Origin: Lentzea aerocolonigenes
GTDB taxonomy: Bacteria; Actinomycetota; Actinomycetes; Mycobacteriales; Pseudonocardiaceae
Assembly (NCBI RefSeq): GCF_000974445.1
Contig: NZ_BBOJ01000006.1
Location: 310,001 to 374,000, forward strand
DNA length: 64,000 nt
Reading direction: 5' to 3'
The notes beneath the pieces were generated by a model. The model was not told the origin of the DNA. It did no database searches and worked only from the letters and a program-made list of their open reading frames with translations. A program made the translations under genes and the position numbers. Positions 16,306-24,693 of this stretch are shown here, piece by piece. How positions within the stretch are numbered: position 1 is the first letter of the stretch; every line of letters starts with the position of its first letter.

Positions 16306-16489
16306 GGTCGGGCCGCAACGACGACTGGTACAGATCCAGCCGGTGACAGAGGCCGAGGACGCCCAACAGCGTCCGGTGATCACCCGAGCTCGCGAACGAG
16401 AGACGATCACCACGCGGCGGGACCGGGATGAGCTCGGCCACCACGCGTAGCGGCCTGCCCGCGCCCGCGGGTGCTTCCCACTTCTCGGC

Positions 16490-16750
16490 AGACGGCTGTC
16501 GACGCCGGGGTGCGGCTGTCCGTCGGCCGCACGGGTCAGTGCTGGGACAACGCGGTCGCCGAGTCGTTCTTCACCACCATCAAGACCGAGCTGCTCGACC
16601 GGCAGGCCTGGCCCACGAAAGCCAAGGCGCACAAGGCAATCTTCGAATGCATCGAGGGGCTGGTACAACACCCGCCGACGGCATTCCAGCCTCGGCTACC
16701 TCAGCCCCGTGGCCTCGGTCGAAGTTCCCGATGAGCTTGCCGGGGCGACC
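16490..16750 (+). pseudogene. IS3-family transposase (orfB) C-terminal fragment
   Basis: Reads VRLSVGRTGQCWDNAVAESF then FTTIKTELLDRQAW and KAHKAIFECIEG, the DDE integrase-core C-terminus of IS3-type transposases. One extra base after IEG shifts the frame; the next frame restores WYNTRRRHSSLGYLSP. The N-terminal two thirds is absent, so this is a dead remnant. Confidence 0.85.
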
Positions 16751-16921
16751 TTCACCAAGTCCTCGTGCTACCTGTCTCTCGACCATCCCGGCTATCTCGT
16801 ACGGCTTTGAGCTGAGTGCCGGTGCGATACCTGGCGCGGAAGACCGTTTCGGCTTCAGGTTGGGATGAGTACGAGCATGTTGTGCTCCGGAACTAAGTGT
16901 GCCTTGGCGAGCTGGATTCGG

Positions 16922-18094
16922 TCATGCCTGGCCGACGATCGAGTTCCGTTCCTGGTTGATCATGGCTGTGAGATCGATCTGGTCGTAGTTGCTGAGGATG
17001 ACCCCGCACCAGTCCAGGTCGCGATAGATGGTCCAGTTCGTCGACTCGCCCGCAGCACCGCCGCCGTGGGTGAGAAGCCGGTGGTTGTTCACGATGGGGG
17101 CGGTCGCGCCGTAAGCCATGAAACTCCGCACGGCGGGGTCCGCGGCTCGTTGGCGCATGGGAAGCTTCGCGCTCATGTACAGCTCGGTGTAGGCGGGGTT
17201 GAGCAGTTTCCCGTCCTGGAGCGCGCACGCGAACCGGACGAGGTCAGGCGCCGTCGAGAACGCATTGCCGCCGCCGGTGCCGATGAACATGCGTGACGCG
17301 CCTTGCCCGGTGCGCAGCGCGTCAACCCGTTGCCCGGAGGCATCGAGTGTGTAGGGATGGGCGATGCGCTGGTCGGTCAGCCACTGCGGTCTGGTGTAGA
17401 AGTCGGTGCGGGTCATGCCGGCCGGGGCGAAGACATGTGTGCGAACGTAGTCGTAGAAGGACTGCCCGGAGACCGCCGCCACGATCGCGCCGAGGGTGTC
17501 GTAGCCGTTGTTGCTGTACTGGTTCCCGGTGCCAGGGGCGAACTTCAGGGGTTCCTTCCGGATGATGTTCATGAGCTCGGTCATGACCTCGTCGGCACTG
17601 GTCCACGTGCCGGCCTTGGCGAGGAACTCCTGGTTGGCGAGCAGGTCGCCCATGCCGGAGGTGTGGGTGAGCAGGTGATGAACGGTCACGGTGTCGGCGA
17701 TCGCGGCCGGGAAACCGTCCAAATGGGTTCCGAGCGTGTCGTAGAAGTTGATGTCGCCCCGCTGGGCCAGTTGCAAGATCGCCAGCGCGGTGAACGGTTT
17801 GGACGCCGACGCGAGCGCGAAGATGGTGTCCGCCCGGTTGGGTGTGGACAGTTGCTTGTCGGCCATGCCGTAGGACCTGGACAGCACCGTCTTTCCCCGG
17901 TGGCTGACCAGCACGGTGCCGGAGAACCTGTCCTGGGCTGCCAGTTGTGCGACGAAGCGGTCGTATGCTCCGCCGGGCCGCAGGTCTTCGGGTGTCCGGG
18001 ACCCGTCGGCGGCGCCGGTACCGGAAGCGACGAGCATGGTGGCGGGTACTGCGCCCAGCATGCCGAGTACCGATCGCCGAGATGGTTTAGTCAT
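16922..18094 (-). CDS. Tat-exported serine hydrolase, class C beta-lactamase / D-Ala-D-Ala carboxypeptidase family
   Basis: 390-aa penicillin-recognising serine hydrolase. A twin-arginine signal (SRRSVLG plus hydrophobic stretch, cleavage near residue 30) predicts export. Catalytic motifs are SASK (nucleophile S96, K99), YSN (193-195) and HGG near residue 350. The family includes DD-peptidases, beta-lactamases and esterases; DD-peptidase or envelope esterase is the likeliest guess. Clear Shine-Dalgarno AGGAG before the ATG at 18,094. It diverges from a response regulator/histidine kinase pair, which probably senses envelope stress and controls it. Stand-alone peptide-releasing thioesterases of NRPS systems are related to this fold, but the export signal argues against that role here. 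Confidence 0.88.
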   Translation of the reverse strand: MTKPSRRSVLGMLGAVPATMLVASGTGAADGSRTPEDLRPGGAYDRFVAQLAAQDRFSGTVLVSHRGKTVLSRSYGMADKQLSTPNRADTIFALASASKPFTALAILQLAQRGDINFYDTLGTHLDGFPAAIADTVTVHHLLTHTSGMGDLLANQEFLAKAGTWTSADEVMTELMNIIRKEPLKFAPGTGNQYSNNGYDTLGAIVAAVSGQSFYDYVRTHVFAPAGMTRTDFYTRPQWLTDQRIAHPYTLDASGQRVDALRTGQGASRMFIGTGGGNAFSTAPDLVRFACALQDGKLLNPAYTELYMSAKLPMRQRAADPAVRSFMAYGATAPIVNNHRLLTHGGGAAGESTNWTIYRDLDWCGVILSNYDQIDLTAMINQERNSIVGQA

Positions 18095-18150
18095 CGTTGC
18101 TCCTGTCGTCGGTCGACGGCAGGAGATGCAACGCGACAGCGCGTTTCCCA

Positions 18151-18185
18151 GGTGTTTGCTGGGGCGCTAACGGGGAGGAAACACC
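18151..18185. promoter_or_regulatory. Inverted repeat GGTGTTT-N21-AAACACC in a divergent promoter region
   Basis: Seven-base arms at 18,151-18,157 and 18,179-18,185 lie between the serine hydrolase and the response regulator genes, 22 bases before the latter's start. A plausible operator for the adjacent regulator; position-based inference only. Confidence 0.35.
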
Positions 18186-18206
18186 CTGATCGGCGATCAT
18201 GCCCGG

Positions 18207-18863
18207 ATGCGGGTTCTGGTGGTTGAGGACGAGCCGATGCTGGCCGGCGCGATCGCGGAATGGTTGCGTGACGAGGCGTTCGCGGTGGACGTCGCGCACG
18301 ACGGTGGCGCCGCACTCGACAGACTTGCGGTCAACGACTACGACGTCGTGGTCCTTGACCGGGATCTGCCAGTCGTCCACGGCGACGACGTCTGCCGTGA
18401 ACTGGTCGAGTCGTCAGCTCCCACGCGCGTGCTGATGCTCACCGCTGCCGCGGATGTCACCGACCGCGTCGCCGGGCTGGGCCTCGGTGCGGACGACTAC
18501 CTCACCAAACCCTTCGCCTTCCCCGAGCTGGCCGCCCGCATCCACTCACTGGGACGACGCTCCCGCCCGGCCGCCCCGCCGGTGCTGCGCCGGGCCGGGA
18601 TCACCCTCGACCCCGCACGCCACCAGGTGTTCCGCGACGGCCATTACCTTCCCTTGTCCAGAAAGGAGTTCGCCGTCCTCACCGAACTGCTGCGCGCCGA
18701 GGGAGCGACGGTCTCCGCCGAGTTCCTGTTGGAGAAGGCATGGGACGAACACGCCGACCCGTTCACCGGGACCGTCCGGCTCACCATCCTGAAGCTGCGG
18801 CGCAAACTCGGCGACCCACCCGTCATCGAGACCGTCACCGGAGTGGGCTACCGGATCGCGTGA
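18207..18863 (+). CDS. OmpR/PhoB-family response regulator
   Basis: DNA-binding response regulator of 218 aa. Receiver domain: acidic pocket ED (7-8), phospho-acceptor D51 in VVLDRDLP, K101 in LTKPF. Winged-helix effector domain about 130-218, ending LKLRRKLGDPPVIETVTGVG then YRIA. Its TGA overlaps the ATG of the kinase gene (TGATG), so the pair is translationally coupled. It probably autoregulates and controls the divergent serine hydrolase (inference from context). Confidence 0.95.
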   Translation: MRVLVVEDEPMLAGAIAEWLRDEAFAVDVAHDGGAALDRLAVNDYDVVVLDRDLPVVHGDDVCRELVESSAPTRVLMLTAAADVTDRVAGLGLGADDYLTKPFAFPELAARIHSLGRRSRPAAPPVLRRAGITLDPARHQVFRDGHYLPLSRKEFAVLTELLRAEGATVSAEFLLEKAWDEHADPFTGTVRLTILKLRRKLGDPPVIETVTGVGYRIA

Positions 18864-20074
18864 TGCCGCCGCGTCGCATCACCCTGCGGGCCCGGCTGAC
18901 CCTGATCTACGGTGGTCTGTTCGCCGTCGCCGGAGTCGTGTTGCTCGGCACCACCTACGCGCTGTTCGACCAGCAGCTCGCCAACCCGGGCCGACTGCTC
19001 GTCGCCCGCGGCGCTGACGGCTGGCCGGTGACGAAGGAAGGGTTCGTGTTCACCGATGCCGGCGAACTGCTGGCCGGAGCGGACGCCGAACGGTGGATGA
19101 AGCAACAGCGGGAAATGCTGCACAACGCCGCCACCACCTCACTACTCGCCCAGGGCTCGATCGCGCTCGGCGTGGTCACCGGCCTCGCGGCCGGTTTCGG
19201 CTGGCTGGCCGCTGGCCGGGCGCTCGTCCCGCTGCGCCGGGTCACCGATACCGCCAGACGAATCGCCGCGGCGCCGGCCGCCGATCGGGGCCTGCCCGAA
19301 CGCATCACCTCGCACGGCCCGCACGACGAGGTCACCGACCTCGCCGATGCTTTCAACACCATGGTGCGACGGCTCGACCGGTCCTTCGACGGTCAGCGCC
19401 GCTTCGTCGCCAACGCCTCCCACGAGCTGCGCACCCCGTTGACGCTGGGGCGCTCCCTGGTCGAACTGGCCATGCACCGCAAGTCCGCCTCCGCGGACGT
19501 CAAAGAACTCGGCAAGCACCTGCTGGAGATCAACTCACGGCACGAACAGCTGATCTCCGGCCTGTTACTGCTGGCCAAATCGGAGCACGAGATCACCGAA
19601 CGACTCCCGGTCGACCTGGCCGACCTGGTCACCCACGTCGTCGCACAAACCACGCCTGAGGCAGCGAACACCGAGATCACCCTCCATGAGCACGCCGACA
19701 ACGCGCCCACCTCCGGCGACGCCCTGCTGCTTGAGCGACTCGTGCACAACCTCGTGGAGAACGGCATCCGACACAACACAGGACCCGGCGGCCACGTCAC
19801 GATCACCAGCCGCAGCCGCGACGACGGCACGGTCGAACTGGAGGTGACCAACACCGGTCCTGTTGTGCCACAGGACGAAATCCCCGCGCTCTTCGAGCCG
19901 TTCCGCCGCCTGCACACCAACCATCCGCCCACCGCCAAAGGCGCCGGGCTCGGCCTGTCCATCGTCCGATCGGTGGCGCAGGCCCACGGCGGCCAAGCCA
20001 CCGCACACCCAGGCCATGACGGCGGACTGATCGTCACCGTCACGCTCCCAGCTGCCGCAACGCAACACACCTGA
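18863..20074 (+). CDS. Sensor histidine kinase
   Basis: Membrane histidine kinase of 403 aa, partner of the preceding regulator. Two transmembrane segments (about residues 9-33 and 95-120) bracket a short extracytoplasmic loop of about 60 residues. A HAMP linker follows, then the H-box FVANASHELRTPLT with the phospho-acceptor histidine, N-box HNLVENGIRHN, F-like box ALFEPF and G-box KGAGLGLSIV. The start is the ATG at 18,863 overlapping the regulator stop; longer upstream frames are shadows. The small external loop suggests sensing within or near the membrane. Confidence 0.94.
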   Translation: MPPRRITLRARLTLIYGGLFAVAGVVLLGTTYALFDQQLANPGRLLVARGADGWPVTKEGFVFTDAGELLAGADAERWMKQQREMLHNAATTSLLAQGSIALGVVTGLAAGFGWLAAGRALVPLRRVTDTARRIAAAPAADRGLPERITSHGPHDEVTDLADAFNTMVRRLDRSFDGQRRFVANASHELRTPLTLGRSLVELAMHRKSASADVKELGKHLLEINSRHEQLISGLLLLAKSEHEITERLPVDLADLVTHVVAQTTPEAANTEITLHEHADNAPTSGDALLLERLVHNLVENGIRHNTGPGGHVTITSRSRDDGTVELEVTNTGPVVPQDEIPALFEPFRRLHTNHPPTAKGAGLGLSIVRSVAQAHGGQATAHPGHDGGLIVTVTLPAAATQHT

Positions 20075-20159
20075 TCCTCGGTCCTCAGATCATCCCGACC
20101 TCACGGAGGTCGGCGATGTCGGCTGGGGAGTTCTCGAACCCTCGACTCGTTCCCATGCC

Positions 20160-20545
20160 GATGAGCGGCACGGTCAGTATTTTCGTGTCGCAACAAAGAG
20201 GAGATAGAGCAGTCGCACCGTCACGCTCACGATCATGCCTGCAGGACGACAGAACCTGATCACCGCACCTCAGCACGGTATCCGGGCTGACCAACAGCCG
20301 GAGCCGACGCAACGTCGCGCGCGCCAAGGGCACAAGCAAGGCTGCGAGCAACACCCTCTCCTCCGATCTCGACATCCTTCTCCCGAGCGGACATGCGCAG
20401 AAGCCACAGCGCGGCGAAAGCGTGGGAGACAGCGAGGTAGGCGATGCGAACCAGCACGGCCGCGATCATGCCCGATGACGACCTCTACCCACCGACGCCT
20501 GCTGACCTGCACGGACGTATTTCCCGGCGCGCACATGCGCGATAG
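20160..20545 (-). pseudogene. Transposase remnant (integrase-core IS), copy 3, internally deleted
   Basis: From the ATG at about 20,469 the minus strand reads MIAAVLVRIAYLAVSHAFAA then LWLLRMSAREKDVEI. After a deletion and frame change it continues with VLLAALLVPLARATLRRLRL then LVSPDTVLRC, characteristic of this integrase-core transposase type. The catalytic region is missing. The 5' flank to about 20,535 matches copy 2. Confidence 0.75.
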
Positions 20546-20745
20546 CGAGGCACGGCGTTCCGGCTGCCACGCGGCCGTCACGCGTGAATGAAGTACGAAC
20601 AATTCGCACTCGACACGTCCTACGTCCACCGCTTTCTCACATGGACCGCTCGTCGAATTCATCGAACCACCACTCGATTCGACTGTCGAACCGCAGCGCA
20701 CGTGAAGCGAGGACCTGACGGCGCCCGCGCGCAGCCACCCCTCAA

Positions 20746-20770
20746 GCTAAAAACTCACCCGAATTTTAGC
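20746..20770. repeat. Inverted repeat GCTAAAA-N11-TTTTAGC
   Basis: Seven-base perfect arms in an AT-rich island about 135 bases upstream of the SMP-30-like gene. It could be an operator or a weak transcriptional stop; nothing further can be said. Confidence 0.35.
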
Positions 20771-20902
20771 AATCCTGAATACACTCCAACGATCCACCGC
20801 TCAGCCGGAAGAAATGTTTTCGTCGTGTCTTGACCGCTTCGAAATCATCCTTCACAGTTCAATGGCACCAGTCCTCCAACCGGAAGCGAGGATGTCGCCG
20901 GC

Positions 20903-21919
20903 ATGAACATCCGAGCACGGCAGCGAAAGATCGCGGTGGCCACGATCATCCTGGGCGTGGTCTCCGCGAGCGTCACCGGCACCTCGGCCGCGGCACCCGA
21001 AGGACCGTGTCCCGGCGGGCCGTTCGGCACTCCGCTGCCCTCACCGAACCTGACCGCGGCCAAGATCAAGGACGGGTTCAACTTCCTGGAGGGCCCGACC
21101 TGGGACGCGGCGACGCAAACCCTGTTGCTGTCCAACATGTACGACGGCACCGGCCCGCAGAACGTCCAGCCTTCGGACATCCTGCGGTACACCCCCTCGA
21201 CGGGCACGTTCACCACGTTCGTCAAGAACGCGGGCAGCAACGGCCTGGCGATCAGCCGTGACGGCACGTCCGTCCTCGCGGCGACCCACGACCAGCGCAG
21301 CCTGTCCTCGTACGACCTGACCACCGGGCGGCGGGCGACGATCGCGGCGACCTACCAGGGACGACTGTTCAACTCTCCCAACGATGTCACCGTCGCCGCG
21401 AACGGAACGGCCTACTTCACCGACCCGAACTTCCAGCGCGCGAACCGCCCGGACCAGATGTCGGGCAGGACCGGCGTCTTCCGCGTCACCAACGGTCTCG
21501 TCACCCTGATCGACGACACGATCCGCCAGCCGAACGGCATCGAGCTCTCCCCCGACGGCAAGACCCTCTACGTCGGCGGCAACGCGACCGGCAAGATCTA
21601 CCGCTACCCCGTCAACGCGGACGGGAGCACCGGACAGCGCAGCGACTTCGCGTCGCTCGACGGCACCGACGGCGGCACCGTCGACTGCGCGGGAAACCTG
21701 TACCAGGCCACCTACGGCAGCGGAAAGGTCCACGTGTACTCCCCGGCCGGCAAGCTCCTCGGCACGATCTCCGCCGGCCGCAACACGACCAACGTCGCCT
21801 TCGGCGGCCCCGACCGGAAAACCCTCTACATCACGTCGGGTACCGCATCCACCGGCGGCAACACCGGAAACTTCGGCCTGTACAGCATTCGCCTGAACGT
21901 TCCCGGCTGGCCCTACTGA
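20903..21919 (+). CDS. Secreted SMP-30/gluconolactonase-like beta-propeller protein
   Basis: 338-aa protein with a Sec-type signal peptide (basic start, then a hydrophobic stretch to about residue 27, TSAAA). The body is a six-bladed propeller of the SMP-30/gluconolactonase/LRE family: FLEGPTWD, SPNDVTV and PNGIELSPDGKTLYVGG supply the Glu, Asn and Asp metal-ligand positions typical of these calcium- or zinc-dependent lactonases. Reaction probably lactone or ester hydrolysis outside the cell; substrate unknown. Shine-Dalgarno (GAGG) is about 11 bases upstream, rather far. Stands alone between IS remnants. Confidence 0.85.
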   Translation: MNIRARQRKIAVATIILGVVSASVTGTSAAAPEGPCPGGPFGTPLPSPNLTAAKIKDGFNFLEGPTWDAATQTLLLSNMYDGTGPQNVQPSDILRYTPSTGTFTTFVKNAGSNGLAISRDGTSVLAATHDQRSLSSYDLTTGRRATIAATYQGRLFNSPNDVTVAANGTAYFTDPNFQRANRPDQMSGRTGVFRVTNGLVTLIDDTIRQPNGIELSPDGKTLYVGGNATGKIYRYPVNADGSTGQRSDFASLDGTDGGTVDCAGNLYQATYGSGKVHVYSPAGKLLGTISAGRNTTNVAFGGPDRKTLYITSGTASTGGNTGNFGLYSIRLNVPGWPY

Positions 21920-22298
21920 CCCCGGCACATTTCGACAGTCCAGGCGAACGTGTCACGCCGGGCCGCGCCTTGTACGTGCCGAAAACTGCATCCGTGCTGG
22001 TTAAGCGACACGGTGGTACTCGTGGACGACTCCCCCAAAACGGTCACGTCGTTCCACGGCGAAGCGTTCGATCTGATCGGGCTCAAGAGGCTGCGGCCGG
22101 GCCCTCAAGGGTGCTGCGGCGTCGAGTGATCGGTGGGTCCGGTGCTCGTTGTAGTGCCTCTCGTACTCGCGCAGCGCGTTGTCGCCGGCTGCGCGCACTC
22201 ACCGGCCCAGAGAGCCGCCCGCGGAAGCCGTGGCTGACCGCCCGAGAAGCCTGCCACGCCCGGCCCCGACCGGGTACCGGGCGTCGGCGTGGTGCGGC
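21920..22298. other. Intergenic region, 379 bases, with a transposase remnant
   Basis: Separates the SMP-30-like gene from the convergent NRPS operon end. The only recognisable content is the transposase C-terminal remnant at 22,001-22,195. I see no strong terminator for either transcript. Confidence 0.45.
22001..22195 (-). pseudogene. Integrase-core transposase C-terminal remnant
   Basis: Minus strand reads LREYERHYNEHRTHRSLDAA then AVERRDRFGGVVHEYHRVA and stop, the C-terminal end of integrase-core transposases (pattern YNxHRPHRSL and RRDRLGGLxHEY). The rest is absent. It lies at the distal edge of the NRPS operon. Confidence 0.75.
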
Positions 22299-22529
22299 TC
22301 AGCACTCAGCCGCCTGGCGGTCGAGCTGCTCACGAACGCTGCGCGGACGCATGTCCGTCCAGTGCTGGTTCACGTAGTCGAGGCAGGCCTGCCGGGTCTC
22401 CTCGCCGTGGACCACGGTCCAGCCGTCGGGGATGGTGGCGAGCGTCGCCGGCCACAGGGAGTGCTGGTCCTCGTCGTTGACCACCACGAAGAAGCGGCCG
22501 TCCTCGTCGTCGAAGGGACTGGTGCGCAT
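22299..22529 (-). CDS. MbtH family protein
   Basis: Small NRPS accessory protein of 76 aa that binds and stabilises adenylation domains. It has the family pattern NDEDQHSLWP, the GW pair, and CLDYVNQHWTDMRPRS, including the conserved tryptophans. ATG at 22,529 with ACGGAG upstream, 14 bases after the preceding oxygenase gene; it is the last gene of the NRPS operon in the direction of transcription. Confidence 0.97.
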   Translation of the reverse strand: MRTSPFDDEDGRFFVVVNDEDQHSLWPATLATIPDGWTVVHGEETRQACLDYVNQHWTDMRPRSVREQLDRQAAEC

Positions 22530-22543
22530 CGGGAAACTCCGTC

Positions 22544-23575
22544 TCAGTAGATGGTGCGGTCGTCCGCGCTGCGGCGGTGTGCGCGCGACTTGCGGAGGTC
22601 GCGGGCGATGTTCAGGCGGGTGAGCCAGCGGTCGGTGCCGTCGAAGCGGGCGGTGAACGGCTCACGGCCGTGTGTTCCCCGGTAGTTGTCCAGGAAGAGG
22701 ATCTCGCCTGGTGCCAGGGCGTAGCCGGAGATGTTCGCGTCGATGGCCTTGACGATCGTGTCCAGTGCGGCGGCGGCCTCGGGGTCCGACGCGGGTACTT
22801 CCATGAAGTACGGGTCGAGGCGCAGGTACGGGTTCTCCTGCGGTCCGAAGAGGACTGCGATGGGCTCGGGGTCGGTGTCCAGCCGGGAGATCCACTCGTA
22901 GCTGCGGTCACGCAGGCGGCGCAGCTGTTCGTCGCCGTCGTCGTGCTGGCGGTTGGCGGCGAGGTGGGAGCGGTCGGGGCGGATCGGGAACCGTTCCTGG
23001 CGCAGGACTTCGACGACGTCCGCCGGCAGGTCGACGCCTTCCAGTGAGCCGTAGGTGGTGCGCACGCCGTCCGGGTTGCGCAGGCACATCAGGCCCACGT
23101 AGTCGGTGCGCATCGGGTGGAAAGCGTCCTCGATGTGCCACGTGAGCAGTTCCTCGCTGCCCGAGCCGAGCTGCTCGTACTGGTGCTCCTTGATGGGGAA
23201 CACGTCGTGCAGCAGCCGGCCGTCCTGCTGGGTCGACCAGGCGATCGGGTCGCCCAGCAACGACGCGCACAGGTAGAAGAACAGGTCTTCCGCCAGCGTG
23301 GGCCTGCCCTCGCCGCCGCAGTCCTTCCAGTGCGCCGGGGTGAGTCCGATGCGCTCGTCGTCGATCGGGTAGCCGCCGACGACGCACAGCGGATGTGGCT
23401 CGGTGAGGCGGAACTCGGTCAGGCCCGCGCGCAGGGCGCGGGGCAGTTCGTGGGCGATGACGGTGGCCTCGCGGACGAAGGCCGGGTCCTCGACCGTCTG
23501 GTACCGCTGCGCCAGCGAGGTGACGAGCGCACCGGCCTCTTCGATGTCCGATGTGGACAGTTCAACTCTGAACAC
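22544..23575 (-). CDS. Fe(II)/2-oxoglutarate oxygenase, VioC/AsnO-type amino acid beta-hydroxylase (copy 1)
   Basis: 343-aa clavaminate-synthase-like enzyme that hydroxylates a free amino acid, with Arg or Asn as family substrates. The iron ligands are visible as HIE (H147, E149) in LTWHIEDAFHP and H302 in GTHGREPF, and the 2-oxoglutarate-binding arginine in DGTDRWLTRLNI. The STQQDGRL segment near 115 matches the substrate-binding region of VioC. The GTG at 23,575 overlaps the end of the VioD-like gene by 14 bases and has GGGGAG upstream, so the two are coupled; that pairing favours L-arginine 3-hydroxylation as the first step to capreomycidine. The later RLDPYF segment resembles AsnO-type members, so another substrate is possible. 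Confidence 0.85.
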   Translation of the reverse strand: MFRVELSTSDIEEAGALVTSLAQRYQTVEDPAFVREATVIAHELPRALRAGLTEFRLTEPHPLCVVGGYPIDDERIGLTPAHWKDCGGEGRPTLAEDLFFYLCASLLGDPIAWSTQQDGRLLHDVFPIKEHQYEQLGSGSEELLTWHIEDAFHPMRTDYVGLMCLRNPDGVRTTYGSLEGVDLPADVVEVLRQERFPIRPDRSHLAANRQHDDGDEQLRRLRDRSYEWISRLDTDPEPIAVLFGPQENPYLRLDPYFMEVPASDPEAAAALDTIVKAIDANISGYALAPGEILFLDNYRGTHGREPFTARFDGTDRWLTRLNIARDLRKSRAHRRSADDRTIY

Positions 23576-24680
23576 GGGTCTTCTCCCCCACGAGTGCGAG
23601 CGTTTCGAGGCCTCTGGCGAACGAGGCAGGGGAACCGCCGTAGCCCAGCCGGACGCGGGTCGGGTCCCCGAAGCACGACCCCGGCACCAGGAGCGTGCGG
23701 TGGTCGCGCGCCAGGTCGTGGCAGAAGGCGGTGGTGTCGGTGTGGCCGAGCAGTCGCGGGAACGTGGTGACGCCGCCCATCGGCTCCGGCAGGTCCACGA
23801 GGTCCGGGTGGTCGGCGGCCCAACGGCGCAGCAGCGCCAGGTTGCCGCGGGCGCTCGCCATGCGCGGGCCGACCAGCAGGTCGGCGTGCCGGGCGACGCG
23901 GGTGGCGAGCAGCTCGACCAGCGGCGAGAGGTGCAGCGTCATGCGGTCGCGCAGGTCCAGGGTGCCGCGCAGGACCTCGTGCGGCGCGATCGCCCAGCCG
24001 ACCCGCAGTCCCGGCAGGCCGTAGCCCTTGGACAGCGTGCCGATGGAGATCGCCTTGTCGTAGTCGTGCACGGGATCGACCAGCGGCTCGCCCTCGACGA
24101 CCATCTCGCGGAACGCCTGGTCCCACACCAGGTGCGCGCCGGCCTCCGCGCACACCGCGACCAGTTCGTCGCGCTGTTGCGGAGTGAGCGACGCACCGGT
24201 CGGGTTGTGCGGGAAGTTCACGACGACAGCCTTGGCGCCGTCGATCACCGCACGCAGGTCGTCGAGGTCGGGCCGGAAGTTGTTTTCCGGTCGTAGCGGC
24301 CACACGCGCAGTTCACAGCCCATGGTCCGGGCGATCGACGTGTGCGTGTGGTAGGTCGGCTCGGTGACGACGACGGCGTCGCTGGGGTCGAGCAGGGTGC
24401 TCAGCACGAGGTAGATCGCCTCGCTGCCGCCGTGCGTGACCATGACCCGGTCGGGGTCGCCGGTCCCCCACTGCTCGGCGATCGCGGTGCGCACCTCCTC
24501 GCTGCCGAACGACGTGCTGTCGCGGAACACCACGGCGTCGAGCTCGTCGGTGGTGATGCCGAGCAGCGCGCGCAGGTCGGCGAGCGAGTAGTCCTCGACG
24601 CCGCTGCTGCCGATGTCGTCGTCCACCGCGAAGTAGTACAGACGCATCCAGTCCTCGAGGGGCGCTGGTTCGAACTTCAT
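23562..24680 (-). CDS. PLP-dependent enzyme, VioD-like (putative capreomycidine synthase)
   Basis: Fold-type I PLP enzyme of 372 aa. N-terminus GSSGVEDYSLADLRALLG is the type I recall for capreomycidine synthases; the PLP region includes NFPHNPTGASL and the Schiff-base lysine in SIGTLSKGYGLPGLRVGW. VioD cyclises 3-hydroxyarginine, by loss of water and attack of the guanidine, to the six-membered capreomycidine. An ordinary class I aminotransferase is the alternative, but the direct overlap with a VioC/AsnO-type hydroxylase gene and the NRPS context favour the cyclase (inference). Starts 13 bases after the exporter gene. Confidence 0.75.
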   Translation of the reverse strand: MKFEPAPLEDWMRLYYFAVDDDIGSSGVEDYSLADLRALLGITTDELDAVVFRDSTSFGSEEVRTAIAEQWGTGDPDRVMVTHGGSEAIYLVLSTLLDPSDAVVVTEPTYHTHTSIARTMGCELRVWPLRPENNFRPDLDDLRAVIDGAKAVVVNFPHNPTGASLTPQQRDELVAVCAEAGAHLVWDQAFREMVVEGEPLVDPVHDYDKAISIGTLSKGYGLPGLRVGWAIAPHEVLRGTLDLRDRMTLHLSPLVELLATRVARHADLLVGPRMASARGNLALLRRWAADHPDLVDLPEPMGGVTTFPRLLGHTDTTAFCHDLARDHRTLLVPGSCFGDPTRVRLGYGGSPASFARGLETLALVGEKTRVQS

Positions 24681-24693
24681 GAGGCGGTGCCTT

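Larger units (their letters stand above)
15624..16921. other. Intergenic region, about 1.3 kb, no intact gene
   Basis: Contains the upstream region of the regulator, an imperfect 28-base palindrome (16,278-16,305), and an IS3-type transposase fragment (about 16,490-16,750). Short open frames on both strands lack recognisable domains and I do not call them. Lower GC around 15,900-15,970. Confidence 0.5.
20075..20902. other. Intergenic region, about 830 bases
   Basis: Left half is transposase remnant copy 3. The right half (20,550-20,902) is AT-richer and leads into the SMP-30-like gene; it holds the inverted repeat GCTAAAA-N11-TTTTAGC at 20,746-20,770. No intact gene seen. Confidence 0.45.

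Noticed and set aside
15965..16671. Minus-strand open frames at 15,965-16,444 and 16,072-16,671
   Set aside because: Overlapping frames with Arg-rich translations and no family signature; partly antisense to the IS3 fragment.
16922..18094. Serine hydrolase as the missing NRPS release enzyme
   Set aside because: It has a Tat signal peptide and lies in a different transcription unit next to a two-component system; cytosolic PBP-type thioesterases lack a signal.
20591..20833. Plus-strand 81-codon open frame
   Set aside because: Lies in an AT-richer intergenic stretch, has no domain, and is followed by a well-supported gene start.
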